DNA from: Belliella baltica DSM 15883
GTDB taxonomy: Bacteria > Bacteroidota > Bacteroidia > Cytophagales > Cyclobacteriaceae
NCBI RefSeq assembly: GCF_000265405.1
Contig: NC_018010.1
Span: 3,431,501-3,495,500, forward strand
Direction: 5' to 3'
DNA: 64,000 nt
Part shown: positions 43,479 to 53,487 of the stretch, piece after piece
Layout: each line of letters begins with the position of its first letter
Numbering within the stretch: position 1 is the first letter of the stretch
Program-made: the position numbers and the translations under genes
The notes under the pieces: model-generated
What the model saw: the letters and a program-made list of their open reading frames with translations, nothing else
What the model was told of the DNA's origin: nothing
The model's database searches: none

Positions 43479-45032
43479 TTACTTTTTTCTTAGATGGAGA
43501 TCTCCATTCATAGGCTGTTCCACAATTGCATTTGCCTCCTCATCTCCATATTTTTCAATCACTCTCATCAATTTGGCATACATTTCTTTGTGAACCTCTG
43601 CATATTCTTCATTTCCAAATAGATTATTGTGCTCTTGTGGGTCATTTCCTAGATCATACAATTCCCATTCTTCAACCCGCTTATAAAAGCGGATAAGTTT
43701 ATAGCGATCAGTCCGGACACCAAAATGCGGGGACACGGCATGTTCGCCATTTTCATAATAGTGGTAATAGACTGCTTCCCTTCCTTCTGCTTTTGGGTCA
43801 GTCAGTACCGGCAAAAATGACTTCCCATCCATATCCTTTGGGATCTCCAGACCAGCAGCCTGCAACATGGTAGGACCAATATCCAGATTTATGACAAAAT
43901 CCTCAGAAACAGTCCCTGGGGCAATAACCCCGGGATAACGCATCATCATGGGTGTTCTAAAAGACTCCTCATACATAAAGCGCTTGTCAAACCATCCATG
44001 TTCGCCCAAGTAAAAGCCCTGGTCAGACAAGTAAATGACGATGGTGTTTTCACTCAAAGCGTGATTATCCAAATAATCCAATAAACGACCGATATTCCGG
44101 TCCATGGAAGCTGCTGTAGCCAAATAATCTCTCATGTAGCGCTGAAATTTCCATTCTGTCAAAGCATCACCTTCCAGTCCTGCTTCATTGAGTGCTTTAT
44201 AGATAGGATTATAATATGCATCAAATATTTTTCTTTGATCAGCTGTCATTCTGGTGACATTCCCATCTTTGGTATCTTCAGGATACATTTTGAGGTCATA
44301 GGCCATTTGCATGGTGTGTGCTATACTCATATCCTGGACTCGGGCAGCTTCCCGGTTTTTGTAATCATCATAAAAATTGTCAGGAATGGGAAACTCCACA
44401 TCGTCAAACATATCTAGATCATCCAAATCCGGCATCCATGTACGATGTGTAGCCTTATGGCCCAATATCAGGCAGAAAGGTTTGTTTTGGTCACGTGAAT
44501 CCAACCAACTTTCTGCTGCATCTTCTATCAGGTTACTGACATACCCTTCTTTCCTGATTATTGAACCATCCATCTGGATAAAGTCAGGATTATAATAGTG
44601 TCCCTGCCCGGGCAAAATCTCCCAATAATCAAATCCTTTTGGGTCTTCTCCCAAATGGTATTTCCCAATCCAAGCAGTCTGGTATCCGGCTTTTTGCAAA
44701 TGATTGACAAACTGTTCCTGCGAAGAATCATAGAAGGAATTCTCATTGTCACGGTAGCCATTTTTATGGCTGTATTTACCTGTCAGCAAAGCAGCCCTAC
44801 TCGGTCCACAAATGGAATTGTTGACATAGGCCTTGTTGAACAATACTCCTTCATTTGCAATCCTGTCAATATTCGGAGTTTGAGTCAGTTTACTTCCATA
44901 CGCCGAGATAGCCTGCTGGGTATGGTCATCAGAAATGATGATGATGATGTTGGGCTTCGCTATTTCCTGACTTTCATTTTGACAAGAAAAGAGCCCTAAA
45001 ACCAATAGCAGTAAAATCCATAAATGTTTCAT
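43479..45032 (-). CDS. sulfatase (type I), lipoprotein
   Basis: 517 residues from the ATG at 45032, which gives a clean lipoprotein signal (LVLGLFSCQNES). The formylglycine motif is SICGPSRAALLTGK, near residue 75. Metal ligands are IISDDHT at the start and YLSDQGFYLGEHGW later. The sequence type resembles N-acetylglucosamine-6-sulfatase-like enzymes of gut and marine Bacteroidota. It would remove sulfate from HexNAc of mucin-like glycans, and needs a maturing enzyme not in this window. It abuts the fucosidase gene with no gap. Confidence 0.92.
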   Translation of the reverse strand: MKHLWILLLLVLGLFSCQNESQEIAKPNIIIIISDDHTQQAISAYGSKLTQTPNIDRIANEGVLFNKAYVNNSICGPSRAALLTGKYSHKNGYRDNENSFYDSSQEQFVNHLQKAGYQTAWIGKYHLGEDPKGFDYWEILPGQGHYYNPDFIQMDGSIIRKEGYVSNLIEDAAESWLDSRDQNKPFCLILGHKATHRTWMPDLDDLDMFDDVEFPIPDNFYDDYKNREAARVQDMSIAHTMQMAYDLKMYPEDTKDGNVTRMTADQRKIFDAYYNPIYKALNEAGLEGDALTEWKFQRYMRDYLATAASMDRNIGRLLDYLDNHALSENTIVIYLSDQGFYLGEHGWFDKRFMYEESFRTPMMMRYPGVIAPGTVSEDFVINLDIGPTMLQAAGLEIPKDMDGKSFLPVLTDPKAEGREAVYYHYYENGEHAVSPHFGVRTDRYKLIRFYKRVEEWELYDLGNDPQEHNNLFGNEEYAEVHKEMYAKLMRVIEKYGDEEANAIVEQPMNGDLHLRKK

Positions 45033-45033
45033 A

Positions 45034-46566
45034 TCAATTTCCATCATAATAAAGTCCAATTTCTGAAAGCTGCGGATTGAGCCTTGATGATAAAATACGA
45101 AGCCTAACTTTTTTAGCTTCTATCTCAGGGAACTTTAAGAGCCGCTTGTAACCTATAGTTGTCCCATTGACAATTTCATTCCAATTACCTTCCTGCTCCA
45201 CTTCCAATACAAACTCTTCTACACGCTGCCCTCTTTGAATATATTCCTGTAAGTTCAGCACATTGAAAAGCTTTGGTTCTGTAAACTCCAAAACCAATTC
45301 AGCAATAGAACTTTTGTCTTTTGGCGTCCAAAATGTTTGCTGTGCTCCATCAATCAAATTAGAGGCATCAGTTCCATCACTGGAATGTATTTTTCCTGAC
45401 TTAGCGATATTTTCAGAAAAGATTTTGTCTATCTGAGATTTCCACTCAACAAGATTCAGAGAGTCTTTGGAATGGATTCTACCTGATTTGTCCGGGGGGA
45501 TGTTGAGGAGCAAAACACCATTTTTACCAACAGAGTGAAAATATATATCCAAAAGCTTTTCTACACTCTTGACCTGATTGTTTTGGCTTTCATGAAAAAA
45601 CCATCCTGGACGAATAGAAACATCTGTTTCTGCGGGATACCAGACTAAGCCTTTTGCATCTTGAAGGCTTTCTCTCCCTCCCAATACTTCATCGCTTTTA
45701 TCCCAAGTAGGTTTGATGTTCACATCTTTCTGAGAACTTTCTGCAATTTGATCCTGACTGAGGTTATTCACAGGAATTACACTCCACTCTGTTTCTTTAC
45801 CGTATCCTGTCTCTGTTCCTACCCATCTCACATCAGGACCCATAATGGCAATAACTGCTTCTGGCTGTAATTCTCTGATCAATGAATACCATCGGTCGAA
45901 ATCATACTCCTGCTTTTTACCATTTGGACCTTCACCGTTGGCTCCATCAAACCACACTTCGTCAACTTTTCCATATTGGGTAAGCAATTCAGTAAGCTGG
46001 GCAACAAAAAAATCATTGTACTCCTCTGTACCATACATTGGAGCGTTCATATCCCATGGAGAAAGATATACCCCAAATCCCATATCATGCTTTTCACAGG
46101 CCTCAGCTACTTCTTTCACCACATCTCCATTTCCTTCCTTCCATGGACTGCTTTCCACAGAATGTGTAGTAGTAGCCGTTGGCCAAAGGCAAAAACCATC
46201 ATGATGCTTGGCAGTGAGGATCACCTGTCTGATACCTCCCTTTTTGGCAGTGAGTACCCACTGCTCCACATCCAAATCCGTTGGATTAAATAATGCTGGA
46301 TCTTCCTTTCCATCACCCCATTCCTTTCCGGTATATGTATTGATCCCAAAATGAAAAAACCCAGTAAGTTCAAGTTCCTGCCACCTTAATTGTCTTGGAG
46401 TAGGTACTACATGCGCAGCCTTTTGTATAATAAGCTCTTCTGAATCATCAGGATCGATGGGGTAAAAGTTAGCATATGGGATTTCTTCAATGTTTTTCTT
46501 GTCACAGGAAGTGAAAAGGAAGATATAAAAAATTACATAAGCAATGATTTTTATAGCTTTCATCAT
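45034..46566 (-). CDS. alpha-L-fucosidase (GH29) with C-terminal F5/8-type domain
   Basis: 510 residues. Lipoprotein signal (IFLFTSCDKKN). GH29 blocks are RWQELELTGFFHFGINTYTG, VILTAKHHDGFCLWPT and the nucleophile region KVDEVWFDGANG. The last 130 residues (VLEFTEPKLFNVLNLQEYI...) are a discoidin-like binding domain. It releases terminal fucose from glycans. The next gene starts 3 bp upstream. Confidence 0.94.
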   Translation of the reverse strand: MMKAIKIIAYVIFYIFLFTSCDKKNIEEIPYANFYPIDPDDSEELIIQKAAHVVPTPRQLRWQELELTGFFHFGINTYTGKEWGDGKEDPALFNPTDLDVEQWVLTAKKGGIRQVILTAKHHDGFCLWPTATTTHSVESSPWKEGNGDVVKEVAEACEKHDMGFGVYLSPWDMNAPMYGTEEYNDFFVAQLTELLTQYGKVDEVWFDGANGEGPNGKKQEYDFDRWYSLIRELQPEAVIAIMGPDVRWVGTETGYGKETEWSVIPVNNLSQDQIAESSQKDVNIKPTWDKSDEVLGGRESLQDAKGLVWYPAETDVSIRPGWFFHESQNNQVKSVEKLLDIYFHSVGKNGVLLLNIPPDKSGRIHSKDSLNLVEWKSQIDKIFSENIAKSGKIHSSDGTDASNLIDGAQQTFWTPKDKSSIAELVLEFTEPKLFNVLNLQEYIQRGQRVEEFVLEVEQEGNWNEIVNGTTIGYKRLLKFPEIEAKKVRLRILSSRLNPQLSEIGLYYDGN

Positions 46567-46569
46567 ATT

Positions 46570-48651
46570 TCAATTTAAATTTAAAGGTAAACGGAAAGGC
46601 CCTATCGGATTACCAGCGGGACTTAATAAGTTGGTTTGTGGAAAGGTTTCAAATCCATACCATACAGCTTCCGGTATAAAGCTCTTAGGTACTTCTATCA
46701 ATACAGTATTCTTAGATATCTCAGCTCTCACTTTCTTTCGAAGTCCTTTTGGACCAATCAATTCAAAACCATGAACCAAAAGACCACTTTTCACTTTAAG
46801 TGCATCATTCACGTTAAAAACCAAATTCAAGATATCTTTCTCAAAATACACTTCTTTCACCTTGATCTTACTTGGGTCTTCAAAGGACATGTCATAGGAA
46901 TAGTTCAATGTCAACGCTGCCAACCTTTTGCCTAAACTTTCTTTATCTCTTGGGTGAACATCAAGACTGTCTCCCAAGTCAATAGTGGTAGCCAGATATA
47001 CGTCAGGAAGTTCTTGAGCCAGTTGAGCCTGAATCTCCCTGAAATAGGGCCATTCTTCCCTTGACATTCTGGGTAATTGCACAGTATAAATTGGTAAACT
47101 TTCTCCAAATACTCCCCGCATATCCTCTGCAAAAAGCTGGAATAAGTTACTATATAGTTCTGGATTATGGGTATTACTTTCACCCTGATACCAAATCAGA
47201 CCTTTGAATACAAGCCCTTCTAACTGCTTGATACCTGCTTCATGCAAATAGGCAGGCTCGAAAGGATGTCTTTGAAGTGTTTCATAGGAATTCCCTAAAT
47301 TTTCCTTAATCCGCTGCCTAACCCATGGCATCATAAAATCCGATTGCTTCCAGCCTGATAGTATATCGACTAATAGATTGTCTTCTTCAAGACTTTCTCT
47401 AGACACAAAGGATTCCATAGGTGCCCCACCCAAACTTAGTTGTACAATTCCTATGGGAATTTCCAAATGGGAACCCAACTGCTTTGCAAAATAATATACC
47501 AACCCGGAAGCATCCTTCAGCTTCTGCCCTGACAACCATTGTCCCTCAAAAAATCTTAAATCCTGAACTGCTTCTAAGGTCATTTTGTCCCAGGCCTGAT
47601 CGTTCATTGTACCAACAGGATCATATTTATAGATTCTAGGAAACAGGTTCTCCTGACTAATTTCCTCCAAGGACTTACCCCCGTTACTTAGTGAAAGCGG
47701 CCAGTCCATATTGGATTGCCCCATCGCTAGCCAAAGGTCTCCGACCCAGATGGAATCTAATTTTAGAGTTTCTTTTGCATGATTGGCTTCCAAATTAAAT
47801 GGCCCTCCTGTTGGTACCTGCCCCAACTCAATAAGCCAATTTCCATCTACATCAACCTGGTCTTTCCCAATTGAATTTCCCAGCCTGACTACAACCTCTT
47901 CTCCAGGAATTCCCCTGCCAAAAACACTAACCCTTTCCCCTCTTTGCAGGAGGGCCCCATTTTGGAAGATTTCACCTAGTTGAAAAACATAGGCTTCATT
48001 ACTTAACTTAGAATAAACCAAGCTGGCTAAAATCTCAGCTCCTTGAGCAGTTGGGTGCAAATTGTCTGGAAATAAATCGGGATGCTGATGTAGTGGCTTA
48101 AAAAAATCTATCAACTCCACTTCATTGTCTTTGGCGATCTTTCGGATTTTATTCCTGATTTCTCGATGCCAATCACGTGTACCACTTTTGAACCTTGGAT
48201 GTCCACTAAAAATCGGACTCAATTCTGCAATCAGAATCCGCACATCGGGATTTGCCTGCTTCAAATCAGCAATCAAAGATGCATAATCAACTTCAAACTC
48301 ACCCTTGTAATAGGGCCAGTTTCTTGGATCAGTGTCATTAAGTCCTAAATGAATGATCGCAATATCAGCCCTGAATGTCAATGCATTTTTATAAGCAGCT
48401 GTTTGGACATAGGGATTATGGCCTTTCTGAAGTAAAGTTGCCCCACTGTGCCCAAAATTGCCCACCTCATAAAAATCACCTAACATCCTTTGCAACTGAC
48501 TTGGATAACTAAGGCTGTCTCTTTCTGAAATACCATATCCAAAAGTGACTGAATCACCTATGCATGCAACTTTAGTTTTTTGAGCAAAAGCTTGATTTAT
48601 TTTAAATGAAATAACTGCCAGGATCAATATCAGTAAACATTGTACTTTCAT
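46570..48651 (-). CDS. double-domain SGNH esterase: GDSL domain plus sialate O-acetylesterase
   Basis: 693 residues. Signal peptide to about residue 24. Domain 1 is an SGNH hydrolase with IGDSVTFGYG (Ser34), HLGLND (Asn) and DNLHP (196-200). Domain 2 is a sialate O-acetylesterase with a beta-domain (NGALLQRGERVSVFGRG), the nucleophile motif LAMGQSNMDWP (Ser313) and GLIWYQGESN. Most SIAE proteins have only domain 2. It would take acetyl groups off 9-O-acetyl sialic acids to prepare them for the lyase. It overlaps the neighbouring esterase gene by 4 bp. Confidence 0.93.
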   Translation of the reverse strand: MKVQCLLILILAVISFKINQAFAQKTKVACIGDSVTFGYGISERDSLSYPSQLQRMLGDFYEVGNFGHSGATLLQKGHNPYVQTAAYKNALTFRADIAIIHLGLNDTDPRNWPYYKGEFEVDYASLIADLKQANPDVRILIAELSPIFSGHPRFKSGTRDWHREIRNKIRKIAKDNEVELIDFFKPLHQHPDLFPDNLHPTAQGAEILASLVYSKLSNEAYVFQLGEIFQNGALLQRGERVSVFGRGIPGEEVVVRLGNSIGKDQVDVDGNWLIELGQVPTGGPFNLEANHAKETLKLDSIWVGDLWLAMGQSNMDWPLSLSNGGKSLEEISQENLFPRIYKYDPVGTMNDQAWDKMTLEAVQDLRFFEGQWLSGQKLKDASGLVYYFAKQLGSHLEIPIGIVQLSLGGAPMESFVSRESLEEDNLLVDILSGWKQSDFMMPWVRQRIKENLGNSYETLQRHPFEPAYLHEAGIKQLEGLVFKGLIWYQGESNTHNPELYSNLFQLFAEDMRGVFGESLPIYTVQLPRMSREEWPYFREIQAQLAQELPDVYLATTIDLGDSLDVHPRDKESLGKRLAALTLNYSYDMSFEDPSKIKVKEVYFEKDILNLVFNVNDALKVKSGLLVHGFELIGPKGLRKKVRAEISKNTVLIEVPKSFIPEAVWYGFETFPQTNLLSPAGNPIGPFRLPLNLN

Positions 48652-49757
48652 TTTCTCTCCTCCTGATTTATTTCCAATATTTTATTCTGGTATGCTTTGG
48701 CATATTTTAACATACCCCCATCAGTAGGGTGAGTTCCATCGACAAAATCGAACTGATCCAGTCCTATAGCTTGCGAAGATAAATGATGGATTCCATGTAC
48801 TCCTTGTTCCCATAGTTTGTCCAATTCTTCGAGAAGAATAGTGTTCAGTTTGGTTACCAGGTCCCTCCGACTATGATCTACATACTGATCGGAATATCCG
48901 GCATGGGCCGTAAACAGCACCGGCACTTCGGGATTATCTGCTCGGAGTTTCCTTGCGGCGTATTGAATCCTTGCCCTGATTTCATCATCTGAAATTCCTT
49001 TACCAGGCACAAAATTGGGCAAGCAGTCTAAAATGATTAAAGAAGATTCCTTTTTACTGATCCAATCAATAAGTTCCTTTTCCAACAATCCATTGCCCGA
49101 AAATCCAAGATTAACCAAAGGCATACCCAAAGCTTGCTGAAAAATCGTCGTCCAGGCCATGGCTGGCCTTGAAGCACAGGCTCCCTGTGCGATAGATGTT
49201 CCATAGACCACAATGGGGGCTTCGCTGTTTTTTTCAATAAACTCAAACGTATGTCCTTTCCTCACACCTATGCTCAGGTGTTCTACTTCATTGTAAAGGG
49301 GCAAATAAAGTTTAAATTCTTTTTCAAAATTAGGATTTGGATCTATTTTGAAAATGTATTGAATTGTATCACCAAAATTGTACACACCACGGGACCAATT
49401 CCACTCTTCCTCTGATTTCCTGAAAAAAAGATCCACACCGCTAACTCCTGTAGCAGGCATGTGCGGCATTTGGTGATTGCCTTTGACTGTGTATTTTACC
49501 TGTATTTCAGTAGCATCCGTAAGAAATCCCAATGAAAGCCCAGCTGAATTTTTTGAAAGTTCCCAAACCTCCTTCCTCACCACAAGCTGCAATTCTGAGG
49601 GCAACCTAAAATAATCATTTTTATCCATGAACCTACCTTCAATAACAGGGAAATCAACTCTTAGGGGATCATACCAATCCGTTTGCCCAGAAGTCGGGTT
49701 ATTGAGCAGCAACATAGGGAAAAAGAAAAGCATTAGCCTTGTAATTGAAGTTATCAT
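48648..49757 (-). CDS. SGNH/GDSL-family esterase
   Basis: 369 residues from the ATG at 49757, which places the signal peptide (LMLFFFPMLLLNNPTSG) at the N-terminus. A beta-sandwich N-terminal domain (about 30-170) precedes the SGNH domain with VVYGTSIAQGACASRP (nucleophile Ser), GFSGNGLLE and GTHPTDGGMLKYA (catalytic Asp/His). Acts on acetylated carbohydrate, probably sialic acid or HexNAc. The ATGA overlap with the sialate acetylesterase gene shows co-translation. Confidence 0.88.
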   Translation of the reverse strand: MITSITRLMLFFFPMLLLNNPTSGQTDWYDPLRVDFPVIEGRFMDKNDYFRLPSELQLVVRKEVWELSKNSAGLSLGFLTDATEIQVKYTVKGNHQMPHMPATGVSGVDLFFRKSEEEWNWSRGVYNFGDTIQYIFKIDPNPNFEKEFKLYLPLYNEVEHLSIGVRKGHTFEFIEKNSEAPIVVYGTSIAQGACASRPAMAWTTIFQQALGMPLVNLGFSGNGLLEKELIDWISKKESSLIILDCLPNFVPGKGISDDEIRARIQYAARKLRADNPEVPVLFTAHAGYSDQYVDHSRRDLVTKLNTILLEELDKLWEQGVHGIHHLSSQAIGLDQFDFVDGTHPTDGGMLKYAKAYQNKILEINQEERK

Positions 49758-49914
49758 GATTGGAATTAATGGACGAAAGCACTTACTTGATTTTACAGCA
49801 ACAATTTGAATACTGGAACTAATATCCACGAATATCGAATATCAAATAAGTATCTGAATTTATAAACTTCATTTCTAATTGATACTAGTAGAGATGTGGA
49901 ATCCATAGTAAAGT

Positions 49915-51069
49915 TTATTCATTTTCTAATGTCTTCCACACCTGATACATCCCTCTTGGCACATGAAAACATCCTTTCCACTTCCCACCTTTGAGCGGAA
50001 GCAGGACCTCTCCCCTTCTATTCAGGTAGCCAAACCACTCCCCAAATTCAGGATCTGCAAAATGCTTCCAGCTGTATTCATGGACTTTGTCAAACCAATC
50101 CATACAGGCAGTATCCCCTGTCATCTGATACGCTTTGGCTAGGGCAACAAGGGTTTCTAAGTGTACCCACCAGAGTTTCTGATCCCATTCCAACTGTTGC
50201 GGCGGATGGCCTTTTCTGTCGAGGAAATAGAAAATCCCTCCAAACTCTTTGTCCCATCCGTAATCCAATAAATTCAGGGTAACATCCTTAGCCAAAGTAG
50301 CTAAAGCTTTGTCATCACGCCTCTTGGCAATATCCATCATAAACCACATGGCTTCTATCCCATGTCCGGGATTGATCAGCCTGCCTTCAAAACAGTCACT
50401 CAAACTGCCATCTTCCAGTAAGTTTTCATAGACCATCAGGCTTTTCCTGTCCAAAAACACATCCATTACTTCCCTGACACAGGCATTTATGGTTTCTTCT
50501 ACCAAGTTTTTATCCAGCAGGGGCTCGAGTTCCAGACAAAGATTGCTCAATATCATCGGAAGGCTAAAGCCTTTCAAAGGGCGGGTATCAGGGATAATCT
50601 TGGAATACTTCCCTTTGGGGTTGTGTTGTCTTTTGAGGATATTGTTGAATGTGCTTACTGCCAAATCCAAACTTTCCTGATCTCCGGAAGCTTGACCATA
50701 TTGGCTGAATGCCATAGCCGCAAAGCAATCCGAGAAAATATTATAAGGCTGTACCAGAGGGGATCCTTTTCTATCCAGAGAGAAATAGAAATTTCCCTCC
50801 GCATCCATCCCATGCTTTTTCAGAAAATCTATTCCCAATCGGGACGCTTCCAACCAGGCAGGATTCTTTTCCACTTTGTTGTACAACATGGCAAATGTCC
50901 AGGCCTGTCTGCCCTGCAGCCACACAAACTTATCCGTATCGAAGACTTTCCCTTCCCTATCCAAACAGGTAAAGTACCCTCCATATTCCCTGTCCAGCGA
51001 ATGCTTTTCCCAAAAAGGTACCACGTCATTCAAAAGGGCATCTCTGTATATTCTTACGTATTGGTTCAT
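49915..51069 (-). CDS. AGE-family epimerase (N-acylglucosamine 2-epimerase)
   Basis: 384 residues forming an (alpha/alpha)6 barrel of the renin-binding-protein family. Typical blocks are [15 protein letters not shown], the catalytic His in [14 protein letters not shown], and [15 protein letters not shown]. It interconverts ManNAc and GlcNAc, the step after sialic acid cleavage by the lyase encoded at 60688-61614, in the cytoplasm. This is the NanE-replacing enzyme typical of Bacteroidota sialic acid pathways. Confidence 0.92.
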   Translation of the reverse strand: MNQYVRIYRDALLNDVVPFWEKHSLDREYGGYFTCLDREGKVFDTDKFVWLQGRQAWTFAMLYNKVEKNPAWLEASRLGIDFLKKHGMDAEGNFYFSLDRKGSPLVQPYNIFSDCFAAMAFSQYGQASGDQESLDLAVSTFNNILKRQHNPKGKYSKIIPDTRPLKGFSLPMILSNLCLELEPLLDKNLVEETINACVREVMDVFLDRKSLMVYENLLEDGSLSDCFEGRLINPGHGIEAMWFMMDIAKRRDDKALATLAKDVTLNLLDYGWDKEFGGIFYFLDRKGHPPQQLEWDQKLWWVHLETLVALAKAYQMTGDTACMDWFDKVHEYSWKHFADPEFGEWFGYLNRRGEVLLPLKGGKWKGCFHVPRGMYQVWKTLENE

Positions 51070-51130
51070 AATTATATCAAATGAATTTTAATATTCTATT
51101 ACCATTAATTGAAACTAGAGAATCATTATC

Positions 51131-52564
51131 TTATGCACGCAAATGTCCTTCGGGAACGATCCTCCCAAAAAAATCCAGCATCCTTTCGCTTGCCCGACCG
51201 TCCAATAATCCATAGCGGGGCTTCAGGTTTTCCTGTCTTTGCTTCAAACCCTGAAAATATTTATTGTCGTAGGACATTTGGTACAATGTTTTTTGAAATT
51301 CATCAGGTGTATTGACGGTGACTACGCCTTCATCCAGGGTGAATATTTTAAAATTCAGCCTGTAGAAATCGTAATTAATTGTGGGTTTAGCACAGGCAAT
51401 TGCCCACCTGGTAGTGGATGATTCACAGTTGATATAAAAATTACACAAGGGAATTAGTTGCTCTATACTTTCCTCTGCTATTGTTATCCCTGTGACGTCC
51501 AGTTCTAGAAAATTCCCGGCATACATCCGTGGATGAATACTAATAACAACATTAAAATCCCTGTATAACGCTATTAAAGCATCCGCATAAAATTTTACAA
51601 ATTCCCCAAAGGAATCAAACTCGGAAACATTGTCCATAAAAGTCGGTAAATATTGGGGAAAGGAGGTTAAAATCATTGGCTTTCCCACATCTAATCTATA
51701 TTTCCGACATAATTCTTGATAATTAATTTTACTTTTATTCAATACTTCTGCCATCACATCATTATACAAAGCTCCTGTAGGTACAAGCTTTTCTTCTTTG
51801 ATTCCCTGCTGTAAGTAAAAATCCCGCATGTATTCGCTCTCAGTAAGAATATAACCGGCACGACCTCCGTTGCCCGCCCAGGGTATTTCAGGTCCTGCAT
51901 CCAACAATTCCATGGCGAATAAAAATTCCCCGGGCAATGCCAAAACATTGAGCTGCTCTTTTTGATATTTCCACTTTGGAAATACAAACCCCGCAAGTTT
52001 ATTGACCGGTCTATGTAGGTATAGTATATCTTCTTTTGCCGCTTTTGTAGCAAGCGAGTGTGGGCTGTGCATCCCAAATGGCAGTGAAACTACATTAACT
52101 CCCTCCAGATGGGCAGCTTTGATAATATAGGGGTTATTGAATGAATGCTTGTTGTTTGAAACGACAAGCAATAATATGCCATTGGCCCGGAAATATTGCC
52201 TAAAATCTAGAATCAACTTAGAATAATTTCGGACAAGTTTTCCGACTTTTTTAAAGGATTGTCCCAGACCTTGAAAAGACTTCCAAAAATTATTACAGTT
52301 GTCAGCTTGATATTTTTGCTGATAACTGGTCATTAATGACTTGTCATTGATTCCTTTTGTGTCGTGGGACTTATTGAGCTCAATTACCGTAAATCCTTCG
52401 GCTTTACACAACTGAACTTCTTTATATAGATTATGGGCGACCGAGTCAAAACAAAATATTGGGTAAAGTTTTGTCCTTTCCCTTAAAAGTTTTGCCAAAG
52501 CTGCTTGCACTGGATATTCGGAGTTTACTGATACAAGGAATAGGATTTTATTTTCGCTTTTCAT
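51131..52564 (-). CDS. GT-B-like protein, putative surface glycan glycosyltransferase
   Basis: 477 residues from the ATG at 52564. Two Rossmann-like halves: an N-terminal FLVSVNSEYPVQAALAKLL half and a C-terminal half with MILTSFPQYLPTF, VVISIHPRMYAG and NFYINCESSTTRWAIACAKP. The order resembles UDP-GlcNAc 2-epimerase/glycosyltransferase-B proteins, such as capsule or sialyl/polyol-phosphate transferases. The assignment is by fold pattern, not clear family membership. The CMP-sialate synthetase-like gene lies immediately upstream, so a sialyltransferase role is a natural hypothesis. No membrane helices or signal peptide. Confidence 0.6.
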   Translation of the reverse strand: MKSENKILFLVSVNSEYPVQAALAKLLRERTKLYPIFCFDSVAHNLYKEVQLCKAEGFTVIELNKSHDTKGINDKSLMTSYQQKYQADNCNNFWKSFQGLGQSFKKVGKLVRNYSKLILDFRQYFRANGILLLVVSNNKHSFNNPYIIKAAHLEGVNVVSLPFGMHSPHSLATKAAKEDILYLHRPVNKLAGFVFPKWKYQKEQLNVLALPGEFLFAMELLDAGPEIPWAGNGGRAGYILTESEYMRDFYLQQGIKEEKLVPTGALYNDVMAEVLNKSKINYQELCRKYRLDVGKPMILTSFPQYLPTFMDNVSEFDSFGEFVKFYADALIALYRDFNVVISIHPRMYAGNFLELDVTGITIAEESIEQLIPLCNFYINCESSTTRWAIACAKPTINYDFYRLNFKIFTLDEGVVTVNTPDEFQKTLYQMSYDNKYFQGLKQRQENLKPRYGLLDGRASERMLDFFGRIVPEGHLRA

Positions 52565-52622
52565 AGCATTAAAGGCGATCGAGACTGGCAATTATCCAAA
52601 TAAACATGGGGTTGTGCGGAAT

Positions 52623-53315
52623 TTAGGAGTTGAATTTTTTATATAAAAATTCCGTAACCTCAAAATCCAAAGGAGTGTCAATATCAGCGAGTGTGTACAT
52701 TTCACCTACTATTATGGGTACTGACTTTTCGCCAAAGATAGACCTATATTTAAGCAGGGAGCTGATCTTTGACAGGAAGATCAATCCGTTCATGCTGAGA
52801 TAATTATTCAAATCCTGTCTTTGCTGGTGAAATTCAAAGAATGTGGGTTTAAAAAAACCATTGACCAATTCCCCCAACTTAACCTTAAGTGGAGTAACTG
52901 TGAAAACACAATCAGCATCCCTCTCTATAATTAGCCGTAAAGCATCTTCAAAATGCGCAAGCGTTCTTAGAGGATTAGTCGGTTGAAGTACCAAAAGATA
53001 TTCAGCGTCTGTAGCTGTGTCACCGATATTTTCCAGAAAATGCAATGCAGCCTCACTTACCGTTGACTTTGCGGTAGCCAATTCATCAGGCCTTTTGATT
53101 ACTTTGACTCCGTATCCTGAAGCAATTTCTTCAATCTTCAAATCATCCGTAGAGACGTACGTGCTGTCTCCCAGTCCGCACTTTCTGGCAAATTCAATGC
53201 TGTAATAGATTAAGGGCTTACCGTTAAAGAGTTTGATGTTTTTGTCTTTGCACCCTTCCGAACCGCCCCGCGCCGGGATGAAAGCTATAATTTTGTCTTT
53301 GAGGTTTATATCCAT
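52623..53315 (-). CDS. neuA: acylneuraminate cytidylyltransferase family protein
   Basis: 230 residues. The NeuA-type nucleotidyltransferase fold starts AFIPARGGSEGCKDKNIKLF (CTP-binding loop), with STDDLKIEEIA, LLVLQPTNPLRT and the metal Asp in the C-terminal YTLADIDTPLDFEV. It should activate a nonulosonic acid (sialic, legionaminic or pseudaminic type) with CTP. No sialic acid synthase (NeuB) lies in the window, so it may use scavenged sialic acid. The glycosyltransferase-like gene follows on the same strand. Confidence 0.85.
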   Translation of the reverse strand: MDINLKDKIIAFIPARGGSEGCKDKNIKLFNGKPLIYYSIEFARKCGLGDSTYVSTDDLKIEEIASGYGVKVIKRPDELATAKSTVSEAALHFLENIGDTATDAEYLLVLQPTNPLRTLAHFEDALRLIIERDADCVFTVTPLKVKLGELVNGFFKPTFFEFHQQRQDLNNYLSMNGLIFLSKISSLLKYRSIFGEKSVPIIVGEMYTLADIDTPLDFEVTEFLYKKFNS

Positions 53316-53487
53316 CGCTTCTTCATATTCTTGGGCAAAATTTTATTATATCACTACAGAGGCATCCAAATATAAATTGAGAAAATATACCAAATATCGA
53401 ACTAAAGAATCCGGTTCGGTCGTGGATATTTTCATCGGAAGGATTGGTAAAAAACCTTCCTACTAAATAAATCTCAACATTTATCTC

